DNA of 64,000 bases from Imbricaverruca yamaguchii (GCA_034440575.1 JAOTOL010001646.1:591501-655500); one strand, 5' to 3'; counted from the stretch's first letter, positions 1-11,984 are shown. Numbers and translations are program-made. The notes: a model not told the origin generated them from the letters alone.

Positions 1-1790
1 TAGTCATAGGGGATTCCAGGGTTCGGTACATGGATCGAACATTTTGTAGCAAGAACCCCAGCAGACGGATGCGTGTTTGCTACCCGGGAGCGCAGGTGAA
101 AGATGTTGGGGATGGGCTGGAGGGAGTAATGAGGGGAAGTGGAGAGGGTGCAACGGTAATTGTGCAGGTTGGAGTTAACGATGTAGGAAAAATAATACAG
201 AGGAAACAATGAAAGCCTATAGGGCTTTGATAGGTAGTTTAGCAGGAAGTAGGAAAAGAGGAGTGGTGACATCCACCCCCTATGGTCCATGAGCATGGAG
301 TGGTATCGAGGGCCATTGGGCTCAAACCAGGGTGGCCAACATTTGTAAGGAGCTTGGGGTGCAGTTCTTGGATTTGTGGGGGAGTTTTGGGGGAGGACGG
401 AGATGTTTGTTTAGATGGATTACATCGAGCAAGAGAGGAGTGGAATTGCTCAGCAATAGGTATGAGGAGGCTCTCAACAGGAAACAGGGAAACTAGGCAG
501 GACATGGGGGGATGTAGCTGATAAAGAGAGAAGCATAGCAAGCAATGGAAGGAATAATTTATCATGTTTTTATGTCAATGCCAGAAGTGTTAGGAACAAA
601 ATTGGGGAACTGCATGCATATATGTTGTCTGAACAGCTAGATTTGGTGTGCATAACAGAAGCATGGGTTAACGAAAGCATGTTTGGAGACAACTTGCAAG
701 AATTTGAATTGACAGGCTACAACATGCATGCCTATCAAAGAGAGGCAAGGATAGGAGGTGGCATTCTCTTGTATGTTAGGCAAGTAATGAAATGTCATTC
801 CATAGAGGATGGAGTACATAGTGCAGGAGTAGAATCTTTGTGGTTAGATATAATTCTGAAGAATGGAACAAATTTAGGATTGGGGCATTCTATAGACCTC
901 CAGACCAGAATGAAAACACTGACAGGCTGATGCAGGAAGAGATAAGTAGGAGAGTACAGGAGAGAACTATTTTGTTGGGGGGATTTCAACATAGCAGGAT
1001 TGGGAAACAAACAATAGGTGTAAGCAAATCAGAAAGATGTTTCATGGCTTGTTTTGAGGACAATTTCTTCTTTCAAATGATACACGAGCCTACAAGGGAA
1101 AATAAATATTAGATCTAGTGCTTACTAATGAGGAAAATTTTGTGCAAAATGTTAACGTAGGAGAGACCTTTGGTAATAGTGATCACACTTATACGCTTCA
1201 TTTTGTTGAAGGGTGCAACCAACAGAACATTGATTCCGAATTTTACAAAAGGGAATTACAGTGAGTTCGGAGCTTCCTAGTGAAATTAATTGGGAAGTCA
1301 TATTGATGGCTTAGATGCTTATGAAATGTGGACAATGATAAAAGATAGCTATTTCAGGGTCAGGATAGGTTCTTCCCAGTAGGCATTAGATCAAACAGGG
1401 TTAAGCACCCTTCGTGGCTGACTAGGGAGTTAGCATTACTGGACTCAAAGAAACAAGCATTCAAGAAACTAAAAGATACTAACTCTGGGTTAAACCTAGA
1501 ATCATATAGAATAGCTAGAAATAAGTTAGGAGGTGTGTTAGAGCATCTAAAAGACTTGCTGAAATCACTTTGCTCGAGAATGTTCAGCAGGTAATGCTAG
1601 AGATTCTTTAGCTTCTATAAATTTAAGGCTAAAAGTGTAGTGTAGGACCACTGGAGGTGGATGGGGAAATGGTGGTTGATGATTGCGACATTGTGTCCCT
1701 AGCAGCATTCTCGTCTTCACTAAAGATATTCTGGTCTAGGAACTCTGTGGCCTGCCTGGCAGGTGATTGCTGGAGGATCTTCTCTCAGGC
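1..1790 (+). mobile_element. CR1-like non-LTR retrotransposon remnant (esterase + endonuclease + linker)
   Basis: A decayed coding region read across several frames. Positions 30-210 translate to an SGNH-esterase-like block with VGVNDVG (168-188), close to the GTNDVG block of the esterase domain known in CR1-like elements; a second esterase block, SKRGVELL, lies near 428-451 in another frame. From 622 follows an endonuclease/exonuclease/phosphatase domain: ITEAW (652-666), GAFYRPP (882-902), a LLG-DFN block spoiled by one extra G in a G-run near 975-985, and an intact SDH (1178-1186). Positions 1290-1760 match the linker between endonuclease and reverse transcriptase (HPSWLTRE, then DGEMVVDD). 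No reverse transcriptase follows; the sequence turns into a G/T-rich stretch at about 1790. The 5' end lies outside the window. Family assignment is from motif recognition; loss of function is clear from frame breaks. Confidence 0.8.
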
Positions 1791-2289
1791 CGTAGAGAGC
1801 GTTGCGTTCCTTGCTTCCGGCCGTGTTTGCTGTTTGTGGTGTGTGCGTGGTGGTTTGGTTGGTTGGTGGTGGTGTTTGGGGGGTGGGGTTGGGGGGGGGG
1901 TTGTTTCATCCCAAATGTGTTTGATTTTCAAAGAAGCTTCATATTTGTTTCTTAGCTTTGGCTGCTTCTGGGGTCTGTGCCCGAATGATTCTCTGAATCC
2001 ACCAGTGGTTGAGCAGAAATATCATAATGGACATTACATTTTAGGTCCTCATGCTTCCTTCAAGATTTTCTTTGAAGTTAGCGGGTTAAACCTGAGAGAC
2101 AATGTGCCCTTCCTAAGTTGAGGACGTACTCTGGAAAGCTTCTTTATTGACGCTTAGGTTAGTTGTTATGTCACGTGCTCGCCTGCGGCAGTCTTGCCAT
2201 CGGCAGGACTAGGTGGTGGTCGTTGTGGCATGTGCAAATGGGAAGTTTGATATTTGCGATTATGAAATTATTACAGATTATGGCAAACA
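1791..2289. other. G/T-rich tail and unassigned sequence
   Basis: The first 130 bases are extremely G/T rich and resemble the G/T-rich stretch that follows the retrotransposon 3' fragment at 12207-12310. It could be the 3' untranslated end of the same family, reached by internal deletion. Nothing else is recognised. Confidence 0.35.
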
Positions 2290-2515
2290 GGTTGTGTCTT
2301 GCCAAACGGGGTAGGTGAGTACCACACGTAAGTACCAGAGGTGGGTGAGTACCGTACGCGAGTGCCTGGAGGTGAGTGAATACAGCACATGAGTACCTGA
2401 GAAGGGGTGAGTGAGTACCCCACACGAGTACCTTGGAGTGGGTGAGCAACGCACACGAGCACCTGGGGGGAGGGGGAGTGAGTACCGCACACGAGCCACC
2501 GCGCAGGGAACGTGC
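2290..2515. repeat. Degenerate minisatellite, about 33-bp unit, about 6 copies
   Basis: Repeated GTGAGTACC followed by CACACGAGTACC-like text, with varying spacers. Units differ at many positions, so the array is old. Confidence 0.75.
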
Positions 2516-2746
2516 GGAGTGCCGGTGAACATCAAAGAACCCTCTCTTCCTCCATTATCATTTGTCACGAGGCGCGCCCTCTTACTACCTCACCCGTTCG
2601 ACCCATTATGACCCTTAATTTGTAGCGGGAGCTCAGGTAAGGCCAAACTACCCGACTATTAGCGAGTCAAACATCAAAGGACACCGACCACGGGAGCTAA
2701 AAAGCCATGCCTGCCATTTGCGTAGAGCAGTTCTCGATTTGTTCAT
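2516..2746. other. Unassigned spacer
   Basis: No open frame, repeat or motif cluster that I can support; it leads into the composite motif at 2747. Confidence 0.3.
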
Positions 2747-2787
2747 GACGTCGAGATTTATGGCTTTATTGCACGCGGAATCTGGGG
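2747..2787 (+). promoter_or_regulatory. Composite motif, copy A (CRE-half/Hox-Caudal pair/GAATCTGGGG)
   Basis: GACGTC (2747-2752), four bases, TTTATGGCTTTATTG (2757-2771), six bases, GAATCTGGGG (2778-2787). TTTATGG and TTTATTG fit the site class bound by Caudal and Abd-B type homeodomains. The same parts in the same order and strand recur at 48294-48332. The regulatory role is inferred. Confidence 0.5.
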
Positions 2788-3400
2788 ACATACCGCTCAG
2801 AACTACGACTGAATTCTGATCTCGACTCGCATTGCGAAAGCGAACCACCCGAGCGCCAGTCAAGCACTATTACGCCACAAAGCAAACGGCGAATTTCATC
2901 TTAGCACGTGATAGAGCGTCTCCTGCTTCCTCCCGACGCGCCACCCATCCGCCGCTGCCGCGAGCGCCTGCCGCATCCGGCGCGAGAAAATGGCCCGAAT
3001 AAATTCCGTCCGGCTGTTAGCTGTCGCCGTTAGCGGGCAGTATCGCGGGCTGAGCAAACACCAGCAAACAGCGGCAAACACCGTCAGCAGGTCACACCGT
3101 TCGCCTGATTACTGCCGACCTGCTAAACGCGGCGGAATCCGGCGCACCGAACCAACAACAGGGCGAGCTCGGCAGCGAGCGGATCCGCCTCGTGCGCCGC
3201 CGTCGCTGCGGCGCGACGGAGAGTGTGGCGGTGGTTCTTTGTGTGGTGTACTTCATCGGTGTTACTGGGCGAAGGAGTTGCAGTCGTGCACAGCGAAGTA
3301 TCGGCAGGTGCGTCCTCTGCGGTGGTCATGTATGTCACCATGACAACGATGAGATACGCGCTAAGTCGCCTGGTTACCGTTGCTTGAACGCTGCCCGACG
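2788..3400. promoter_or_regulatory. GC-rich island, candidate regulatory region
   Basis: CpG-dense sequence, strongest from 2930 to 3260, with no convincing exon: the open frames across it lack domains and splice context. It contains three GCAAACA sites at exact 10-bp spacing (3054-3080). Read as a candidate enhancer or unmethylated island. Confidence 0.4.
3054..3080 (+). promoter_or_regulatory. Three forkhead-like GCAAACA sites at 10-bp period
   Basis: GCAAACA at 3054-3060, 3064-3070 and 3074-3080. The core matches forkhead-family sites, and the 10-bp spacing would place all three on one helical face. Binding is inferred. Confidence 0.45.
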
Positions 3401-4349
3401 TCCAATGTTCTCACAACAACCTCCTTTCCCGCTTACCAACACTGCTTTCTATTTTAACACGTTGCTCCCTTTAGACAACCCATGCAATTTGCTTCTAGCT
3501 TTAGCAATGGTTCCTCCGTTATTTTGGTAAAACCTTCGCACTTGTCTCGAACACAATTTCTCCCCCACCCAGCTGAACAATGCCAGTTTGTTGTTTGCAT
3601 TGCACTAGGGCTGGTAATGATATCGTTGTTCTCGGACGTCATCGGACTTTCGTCGCGTTTCCAATGCATGGATGGTGGCTTCCCAGCCCTCGAGCGCTCG
3701 AACGCCAGAGCAGATAGAGGTCAACTACATTAAATGTAGACGCCAAGACTCACATCTGAACCGCAATTAGGTTCTATCAAAAAGTTATCACTTGTCATCG
3801 GAATGAACAGGTTGAAATGTTCTGCATCTCATGCGAAGGGAATGTGGGTGACGAACTTTCTCGATGTTCTCTTCTTTTTTAGCTTCAATCTACTTTCCGA
3901 ATACCTCGAAAAGGAGTGACCGCGCACCTTCAGGCTTCCGCACCTAAGGACAGTGTCCAAGGTGCATGCAATTAACGTAACGTCGCACGCCACGGCGGTC
4001 TCGGCTTTCATTGAGCACGTTCTGACGTGACTGCTGGACGGCTGCCGACCGTGGCGGGCGGGGGGGGGGGAGAGTGGTTTTTAGAGGCGTGCCGGACCTA
4101 AAGGTCATTTGCGCCGCCTTTAAAGGAAAACGTTGCATATCTATCTATGAAAGCGAGTGTTACGATCAAGGTACAGGCAAGTGGACGTTTACGTTAAGGG
4201 AATTTTGCGTTATACTTTGTGCGAAGTCTTTTGGGTGCTGAAGGCGGGGACTGGGTTGTGGACGTCTCCCCGATGTCTAACTGGTTTTAATTTTACTTTG
4301 CTCCTCCACACAATAATTTGTGGATTGGGTGGGGCTGGGGTGTTTTGAG
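3401..4349. other. Unassigned sequence
   Basis: Mixed-composition sequence with a G-run at about 4060-4070. No coding region, repeat family or RNA gene recognised. Confidence 0.3.
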
Positions 4350-4684
4350 TGTCGAGCGACCGTGGCGGGCCCAGCGGAGGAACACGTGCGGACGGCGCGC
4401 CAGCCGCACCCCGACCGACGCGGGTGGCTAACGGCGCTGGCCGAGCACCACGTGTCCGACCCGCGGATCACCGCCGGCTTAACGCGCTCAATTTATCCGT
4501 CGCTGATCACCGCCGCAAATGGGCGCGAGGCGGCGCAGATTCCGCACCGCCGATTGATGACAGAAATACCGACGGCGGCCGGCAGTTTCAGCGTTTCAGC
4601 TGGGGCGCGCTGTCGCGTGAGGGGACACAATGTGGCCGTAATGATGGCGGCGGCGGCAGCAGCGGCGGCGGCGGTCCGTTCGTC
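4350..4684. promoter_or_regulatory. GC-rich island with CGG/CAG-type trinucleotide run
   Basis: CpG-rich stretch; around 4640-4680 it has a GGC/AGC trinucleotide run. Long open frames on both strands are expected at this composition and show no domain. It precedes a 36-bp minisatellite. Confidence 0.35.
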
Positions 4685-5065
4685 TGGCACCGGGTCAGGT
4701 AATGACCTGGCGCTGAGGGTCGGCACCGGGTCAGGTAACGACCATGACCTGGCGCCGACGGTCATCACCGTGTCAGGTAATGACCTGACGCTGAGGGCCG
4801 GCACCGGTCAGGTAATGACCTGAGCCGGCACCGGGTCAGGTAATGACCATGACCTAGCGCCAACGGTCATCACCGCGTCAGGTAATGACCTGGCGCCGTG
4901 GCTGACCGCTGCGGGCCGCACACGTAGCCGGCACCGGGTCAGGTGATGACCTGACGCTGAGAGCCGGCACAGGGTCAGGTAATGACCTGACACTGAGAGC
5001 CGGCATCTGGTCAGGTAGTGACCTGGCGCCGTGGCTGACCGCCGCGGGCCCCACACATGGCTGGT
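4685..5065. repeat. 36-bp minisatellite with internal palindrome, about 9 units
   Basis: Units of about 36 bp built around TCAGGTAATGACCTGA, a palindrome of TCAGGT/ACCTGA arms around AATG. Some units are extended (an inserted ACCATG block, or a longer CCGTGGCTGACCGC end), giving a higher-order pattern. The repeated open frames are a by-product of the array. Confidence 0.85.
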
Positions 5066-7320
5066 CGCGCATGGCTCGTGTCAGCCGACGTCCAACATGT
5101 CGGGATGAGACAAACCCGCCGCGCCGCGAGCTGTGCCGTGTGTGGCGCCCGTGGTGTCTTTATCTGCTCGCTGACGACAGCTGTCGCCGCCTGAGGGCCA
5201 CGACGGGCCTACACCGGCGGCGGGGGCGGGGGCGGCGGCGCACCCGCCCGTCGCCACCGTCCCTGCCAACCTGAGTCAGCTAGCTAATGCTCATACTGAC
5301 CGACGTTGCAAAAATAAACGGAGTGGTGAACGAAAGCTTGTCGGATATAGGTCCGGTAACACCATGTATTATCATTATTTCATTATTTTTATATGTAATG
5401 ATCTCGCACTGAGTGACTTTTCGGTGAAAGGACGCTTCCTGGACAGGGAATGGGTGTGTGCTGCTGGAAAGATTTCTGGACAGAAGCGTTGCACGGCTGT
5501 AGAGCAGCGAAAATAGCATAGCATTAAAGAAAGAGAAAGCACTGCCTGCGAGTTCAGAATGCAGGACTCAAAAATAGGCGGAAAACATTCCTCGGAAGTG
5601 ACCCAGGTTGTCCACTAAAGCAAGTTTTTCTGACTTCGGTGGCAGTCCTTTCAACAAAATTATGTGTTCAGCGTACGATGTTTGCATTTGAACTGCCCAC
5701 CACGATTTCTTTCAATTCACACCCTATGGTAACTTCTCTTACCCCCGCACTATTCCGTCAGGGTATAGACTCAGAGAACCTTGCTATTAAAAACAAAAAC
5801 GAAGCGAAAGCGAACAAAAGAATAGCGGACCAAAACTGGAACTCTCGTTCGAGTCTCCTAAAATGTACTCCATGAATCATATTTCAAGTTAGGGCATGCG
5901 ATCTTGGAGGTGTCACGTTGGGTCAGAAAGGTCATATTACTTCAAGGGGCATGTTGGTTATTTCACGAATTAGCTACGGTAGCGGTAGAGCGGTGTTCGA
6001 CAACTTTTGAAAGTCTGAATCAAAACCGTTTTTCATAAAGTATGTTAGGCATATATAACAGCTAACGGATCAAACGAAGTGAAGTCGGCTTACATGGCAC
6101 AGTAGAGGCTGTTCATAGTGCTGCAATGTCAAGAACTGGTGGTATATAGCTGGAAACTGTTCTGTGGTATTTATTCTTGAAGAGAACATGGCATTAATAA
6201 ATGTGAGCTGACAGTGTCTCAGGTGGCTTGTTTTTGTCTCGCGTTACCACTTGGCAGCAGTTTGGGTGGCCTGAAACTCTCCTCACGGCAAAAATGTCAT
6301 CCGAACCTGAAAAGTGACAAACACATTCATTAAATTTTCACCCGCAATTGTAAGTTTTGACTTAGCTTAATTTGAAAACGAACTGACATACGGTGGCCAT
6401 CTTGCATACCCATCTAATTGCATTTCCCTTGCCACAGTATTGTGAAAGAGGTGGTCGTGACGACAAAATCAGCCACGTACAGGGACATAATATGGTAACA
6501 CCTGGCATCGCCCGCTATGACACCACTTGACTTGGTGATCCAACATAGCCTTGCAAACGCCGTCTTGACAGTGCATTTTGTGTGACCCGGTTGCATGCCA
6601 TGCTCCTTTTGACAGAGATCAACTACGTATGTGCCAGATCGCTATAAGCTACTACTGCATTGCATTGCCATTTCTGTGCTTGACCTAGTTTGACCTGGGA
6701 TTCCTGGCCTGTAGACAAGGTTGCGAGCTTATTCTCAATAATCACTCAATGTCCTGGTACTGAGCGATAAAACTTGCTCCAAAGGAGTATAAACTTGAAG
6801 CATGCATTCTGACAAATGTCTTACTTTGTGTTGTGTCACCAAACCCAAGTGCGTTGACATCAACGCACATGCTATTGGTCATGATTGTCCACTGTGAACA
6901 GTTGTTTTGTTTGGAGCATCAAGTAGATTATGGCTTAGCTGCGCATAAATTCAGCCATCTACCACAACCTAGCAAAAGGTTTGTGCCATAAACTTCATAA
7001 CGCTCGGTGAGACACCTCTATCCTTGTTGGAAACATAGCTAACTCACAGCAAATAGGGAGCCTGTGGAAACAAGCGCACAGCATCAGTATGATGGGACTG
7101 CATCAGCGTACCTGTATTACACTCTACCGGCTACCGTGTGCATCCATAAAAATCCACCGAGGGTGCATCCTCATCTCCTGCTCAGTCGCATGATAGCCCA
7201 CGATGCTGCTAGCGACAGGGTATGGACCATAGCGGAACCTAATTCAGAGCTATTTCAAATACAACTTCACTGTTTTACTTTTTGGATTATTTCAAACTGG
7301 ATTCGATCATCTCAAGTGCA
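5066..7320. other. GC-rich tail (to about 5275), then unassigned unique sequence
   Basis: From 5066 to 5275 the sequence stays CpG-rich with a GGC-rich run at 5218-5240. After that it is ordinary or AT-leaning with no recognisable gene, RNA or transposon domain. Confidence 0.3.
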
Positions 7321-7324
7321 CCCA

Positions 7325-7510
7325 GTGTTGGCACAACACTGCACGCAGGACTGCGAGCGTGTGAGCAATGAAGCCATTCCTGGGGACCCAGTGGTGGCAC
7401 AACACAATACGCCGAGCTATGCGCGCGTGAACAATGAAGCCATTCCTGGCGACCCAGTGGTGGCACAACACCACACACCCAGTAGGCGTGTGTGATCAGT
7501 GAAACCATTC
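7325..7510. repeat. Tandem repeat, about 66-bp unit, about 2.7 copies
   Basis: Each unit has GTGGCACAACAC, then a variable part, then AATGAAGCCATTCCTGG and GACCCAG. The frames open across it are not supported as coding. Confidence 0.75.
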
Positions 7511-7630
7511 CTTGGCCGAGCCCATCCGTGCGAAACTCGACGATCTGAGGTGCAGAGATTCACGTGAGGTTCACTGTCTGCGACCCGCTTCCTACCACTA
7601 GCAGAAGCAGCTCCTCTTCACGACCAGAGC

Positions 7631-7872
7631 AGGGACTGGGTCGTGCCAGTGACCAAGCACGATCGCTGGGGTCGTGCTCAGTGATCTCAGTGGGCGCGAT
7701 CACTGGGGTCGTGCTCAGTGATCTCAGTGGGCGCGATCACTGGGGTCGTGCTCAGTGATCTCAGTGGGCGCGATCACTGGGGTCGTGCTCAGTGATCTCA
7801 GTGGGCGCGATCACTGAGGTCGTGCTCAGTGACCTCAGCGAGCACGATCGAGACTGTCACGACCGAGTCCCT
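7631..7872. repeat. 37-bp minisatellite of hairpin units inside an inverted repeat
   Basis: About five 37-bp units (roughly 7665-7850). Each contains GATCACTG and CAGTGATC separated by 10 bases, a perfect 8-bp dyad. The array is bracketed by near-perfect inverted arms: AGGGACTGGGTCGTG (7631-7645) and CACGACCGAGTCCCT (7858-7872). Confidence 0.85.
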
Positions 7873-8859
7873 GATGCGACCACCACCAGCTTGAGAGAGA
7901 CCGAGATAGAGGACGGGGGAGATAGAGAACAGGACAATACAGAGGCGGATAGGTCAGTGCAGAAAGCATGACAAAGGAGAAGAGAAGACAAGACAGAAGG
8001 TAGGGCGGATGGCGAGGTACGATTGTAGTCAAGGGTGTCCTTTAAGCAAGTCATTCTTAAGCGATCGGAAGCGACATTTACCTCAAGTTCCCCACATCTA
8101 GATAGGACAATGACACACTAACTAAGCGCTTGCCACGCAATTCACTAGTTGACGAAGAGATGCGGTTGGGAAGCTTAGGCATATGGCTTGCCCTGAACGT
8201 AGCAGCTTCCAACAGTCCAGCTTTAATTGTAAAGAAAAGCCCATGAAAATATTGATGCATTGCAAACCAAGGTGATCACCTTGACCTGCAACGCATTTGC
8301 CATGACATTTGTCATTGATATAACAAGATTTGTTATCAATTATGCTTCTACCTTTGCCCGCAATACCCGGACAATCACGGGCTGGTTATTGAATAGTTAC
8401 GGTGACTTGCAATGTTATCTGTCAATAGGTAGCAATGCAGGTCTCAGTAACTATTGAACAAAAGCTCGTGACCATCTGAGTATTGTGGACAAAGGTCGAA
8501 GCATAGCTGATGACATATGTTGTCGAATGGCTGTTGGATTAAAGCACCCAGCTCTTGTCGTGCCGAACCTGCCGGATGAAGAAAATAGACGAGACAGTGT
8601 AGAGAGGAAAGCTACTGGGTGCTAGGAAAGCTTCTGAGTGCTGGGCGGGACAGAACGAGTGAATGTGGTTCTGAATATTTATTTTAAAAGTCTTGTCGTA
8701 TTCTTTATGCAATTTATTGTCGTTGTGTGCCAGTAATCAGGTAGATGAAACAGTTCCCTTCCTAGCCATGTATTACTAACACACATTTTGCGATTAAAGG
8801 ATGGGAACAGGTCCGCAATGTTGCATGAGAATTCACCTATGCCAACTCAGTCTTTTGCT
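7873..8859. other. Unassigned sequence
   Basis: No gene or repeat family recognised. Confidence 0.3.
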
Positions 8860-8872
8860 AGGTATTCCCATT

Positions 8873-9055
8873 CGGGCGGGGATGGCCGAGTGGTTAAGGT
8901 GTTGGTCTATGGGTACCAAAGGTCCCTGGTTCGACTCCACCGCCACTCAGGACATTTCCCAATCCTGCGGCCCACCGGCGAATCAGTGTGGGCGGCGCCA
9001 TTAGCCGTGAATGTGCATAAAGTGTGTCGTGAACCAACCAATAAACAAACAAACA
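8873..9055 (+). mobile_element. tRNA-derived SINE, copy 1
   Basis: The 5' part resembles a class II (Ser/Leu-like) tRNA: A box TGGCCGAGTGG and B box GGTTCGACTCC (8930-8940). A tRNA-unrelated body follows (GCGGCCCACCGGCGAA, GTGCATAAAGTGTGTCG), then an (AAAC)n tail. It is flanked by a 13-bp direct repeat AGGTATTCCCATT at 8860-8872 and 9056-9068. Mobilisation would depend on a LINE partner, which is not identified. Confidence 0.92.
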
Positions 9056-9068
9056 AGGTATTCCCATT

Positions 9069-9329
9069 GAATGAAAAGCCATGACGACACCCTTGGCTGT
9101 GTACAGTGCAGCAGCCAGGAACCTCCACGCGTCACCCCTGACTTCCGGTGGCCGATCTCAACACGTCACCCCCACCTCCCGGTGGCCCCGATCACTGTTG
9201 AATGCTGGCGCTATAGTTTCACAGATCGGCACCATTAATCAGTGCACCGGTGGCTCGCCGGAGGTCCTGTCCATGACCGACACCCCGGCAGAGCGCCGCT
9301 GGAATCAATCACCGGCCGCACAACTTGTC
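9069..9329. other. Unassigned spacer
   Basis: Contains a short duplicated phrase (GTCACCCC, then CCGGTGGCC) at 9130-9190. Nothing else is seen. Confidence 0.3.
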
Positions 9330-10110
9330 ATATTTAGATAAACGACGATAAAGCCACTGATATCCCCTGCCCCCGATGTCGGCACGGTCGCGGCGGCGGC
9401 GAGAGGCCGCCGGTCGGACCGCGCCGCCGCCCCGGCGCGGTCTCGCGCGCGCCGCGCGTGGAAATAAAAGAGAAAAGAGAGAGTCAATTAAGGCGTGGCT
9501 ACCGGGGACCGTTGTGTGTCCGTCGCCGGCTGTCGGCCCGCTCCAATGTCGCGCTCGCGCTCGTCGGGCGCCGGTTCCCACACCCGGGAGCGGCCGGCCG
9601 CCCGTTAGCCGGCCGGCCCGGATCGGATCGGATCGGGCCGGCATCACGGCGTGACGGCGTCACGGAGCGACGCCGACCCGCAGCCCGACAAAAAGCCGCC
9701 AATATTGTGACTACAGCGCGCGCGTCCAACGGCACCGGCCTGACGTCACCGGCGGCGTCCACCAATCGGCGCCGCGCTAATCCGGTGTGGAGAGCCGGAC
9801 GGGCCAATCTGTCACCGGAGTCACCCGCAGCACAGTTTATTAGCCGTAGTAAAGCCTGAGAGCACGACAGAGGTAGCGGCACCCTGTCCAACTGGTGGCG
9901 GCCGGACGGCGCGCCGCCTGGGAAGTGGCGCGAGAGAAGGACGCCTCGACAAGTGGCGGCAGAGCAGCGGTCACGTCCGGTCGCCGGTTAGAGCCGCCCG
10001 GGGGCGGGAGCGCCAGGTCGTCTGGCGGCGGTCAGTGCCGCCAGGTCAAGGCCGGCTGATCACGGCGGATCAGTTTATTGGCCAGTGTATCGATGCCGTC
10101 TAGTTTTCCC
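9330..10110 (+). promoter_or_regulatory. CpG island with CRE, three CCAAT boxes and Hox-type sites
   Basis: Very CpG-rich. A full CRE palindrome TGACGTCA (about 9741-9748) sits among three + strand CCAAT boxes (9699, 9762, 9804), a layout typical of TATA-less promoters. AT-rich sites interrupt the GC background: TTTATTA (9836-9842), TTTATTG (10074-10080) and CTAATCC (about 9778). No downstream exon could be validated, so it could be an enhancer, a promoter of an unrecognised transcript, or both. Confidence 0.45.
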
Positions 10111-11984
10111 GCTGCAGGTCACATGCACAAGGCCACACTGTAGGTCAGGAGTGCAGTCGTTCCATCATCGGAAGGCGCGGAGCGGGTCATGAGATTGGGC
10201 TCCCGGAGCTGGGTGCGACTGAGGCGGTGGTGGCAGTGGATGATATGTGGTAGGTGCTGGTCCGCTTGGATTTTACTTCCTACGACCGAATAGCAGACGT
10301 AGTGGCCGGTCTCAGGCTACGATGGCAATTTGGCTGCACTTACGCTTTCAGTACGGGTTAGGAAATTATCTTAGGTACTGAAGGCACAAATACTTAACCA
10401 ACATAGCACATCTGCATATGTTGGGTGTAGTGGCGGGGGTAACTACACCCTCCTTACTTTGGCGTGTCCAGCTTTATCTCTATGACGTCGCATGGAGAGC
10501 AACTGCTTTTGGATGACCACCTCCTCTGGGGGCTGGGAGCTGGGGACTTCCACAGTCCTGAGGGCGTGTTTACTCCCTGCACCATAAATAAAGAAAGGCA
10601 GCTGACGTCATAGCTGATTAGGTTCGAGCATCATGTCAATGAGCTGTTCTCGTCTGGTCAATGAGCCGTTTTTTCCTCTTGTGATCCATGATATAACTGA
10701 GCTTATAAACTGGCATTGGTTTCGTTTTTCTTCCTTAATGCCAGCATTTATGACCAGGGATACGGTATTGCGGGGCTTTATTTACTGAAGTGAGTGCGGA
10801 GACAGCCCCCGACTGGCGAGGAGACGCACGGTGCTCTCCCCCTGTCTTTCGCAATTCCACTGGAGGTGCTTTGGCAATAAGATGGACGTGCAGGTGAGCA
10901 ATCACGATAGCACTTGATATAGGACTACCTGTAACATCCCAGGTCACGCTTTAATGACACAATATAAAGTGACGCCTACCTGACGTATATACGAGGATGA
11001 TGCAACCTAGCTTGTGATAGGCCACATACCTGCAGGTTGTATTATATTCATGATCATGCTAAGCTATTTACATGACATCGCAGCCCGTGGTTACCGACAA
11101 GGAATAGAAGAATGCCGTTAACAATTTGTTTCAGGGGGAGTTATTTTACCACCCTTCAATGATACACTTCATGCATTATTGTTCTATAAATGATTTGATG
11201 AGCGCGCGAAAGCTAAAACGTGACCGTCCAAATGCCACATTGTGCAAGCAAGGTAAGCCATTTAAACAATTGCAGTCGAATTAATCTGAATGACTGCGTA
11301 GGGTCGTTAGTTCGTTAGTGGTCACGAGCCCATGTTAAACAGAGCTGTTCATCGACCCGACGTATACTAGCTGATCGTGGAATTCGAATTCAACGACAAC
11401 ATTTTGACTGAAAGCTTAACCTGCGATTAGGAAAAGGGACATTGTGTTTGCCTTTTTCGTTTTTTTTATGGGATGTCTCCCGACCGAATAAAGCCAGTAA
11501 GCTGATACCTTTAATACATCGTCATGAAAATTACATCACCTTCAGCGAAAACAGAATTGACCAGTTATGTCAGGTCATGCGAAAAAAATCACGACCGATG
11601 CCTTAGGAGGCAGGTTTGCAGGTTTTTCTTCTTCTTGCTTCTTCCTCGTGTACAACGACACCAGAATTAAATCTGGAGTAAATCACGTATTATATGTTAT
11701 TCAAGAGGAAGCAAAGTCACTTGTGACCTCATCCTAGGTCATCATAGGCCATTAATCTGCCTTGGTGTCATTTGAATTAATTATTGAAATATAAAACAAG
11801 GGACATGTCTGTGCTATCTGAAGGCTCTATGCTGGAGCTGGTTGTGAGCAAGTGTAACGACTGGATGCCCCATTTGTCAGTACGGTCAGGGGTGGAGCTT
11901 TTCGTGATGTTTTTTTTGCGGGAGAGAGGTGGAGGTAACCCTTAGCAGAGGGAACACTGAAGATATTAGTACAATATATTTAAC
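10111..11984. other. Unassigned sequence
   Basis: Ordinary composition. A small inverted pair GTGTAGT/ACTACAC flanks a G-run near 10425-10450. No gene, RNA or repeat family recognised. Confidence 0.3.

Noticed and set aside
8879..8945. A functional tRNA-Ser/Leu gene
   Set aside because: A and B boxes are present, but the arms pair poorly and the unit continues into a shared body and tail with target duplication, so it is a SINE head. The same applies at 14242 and 30272.
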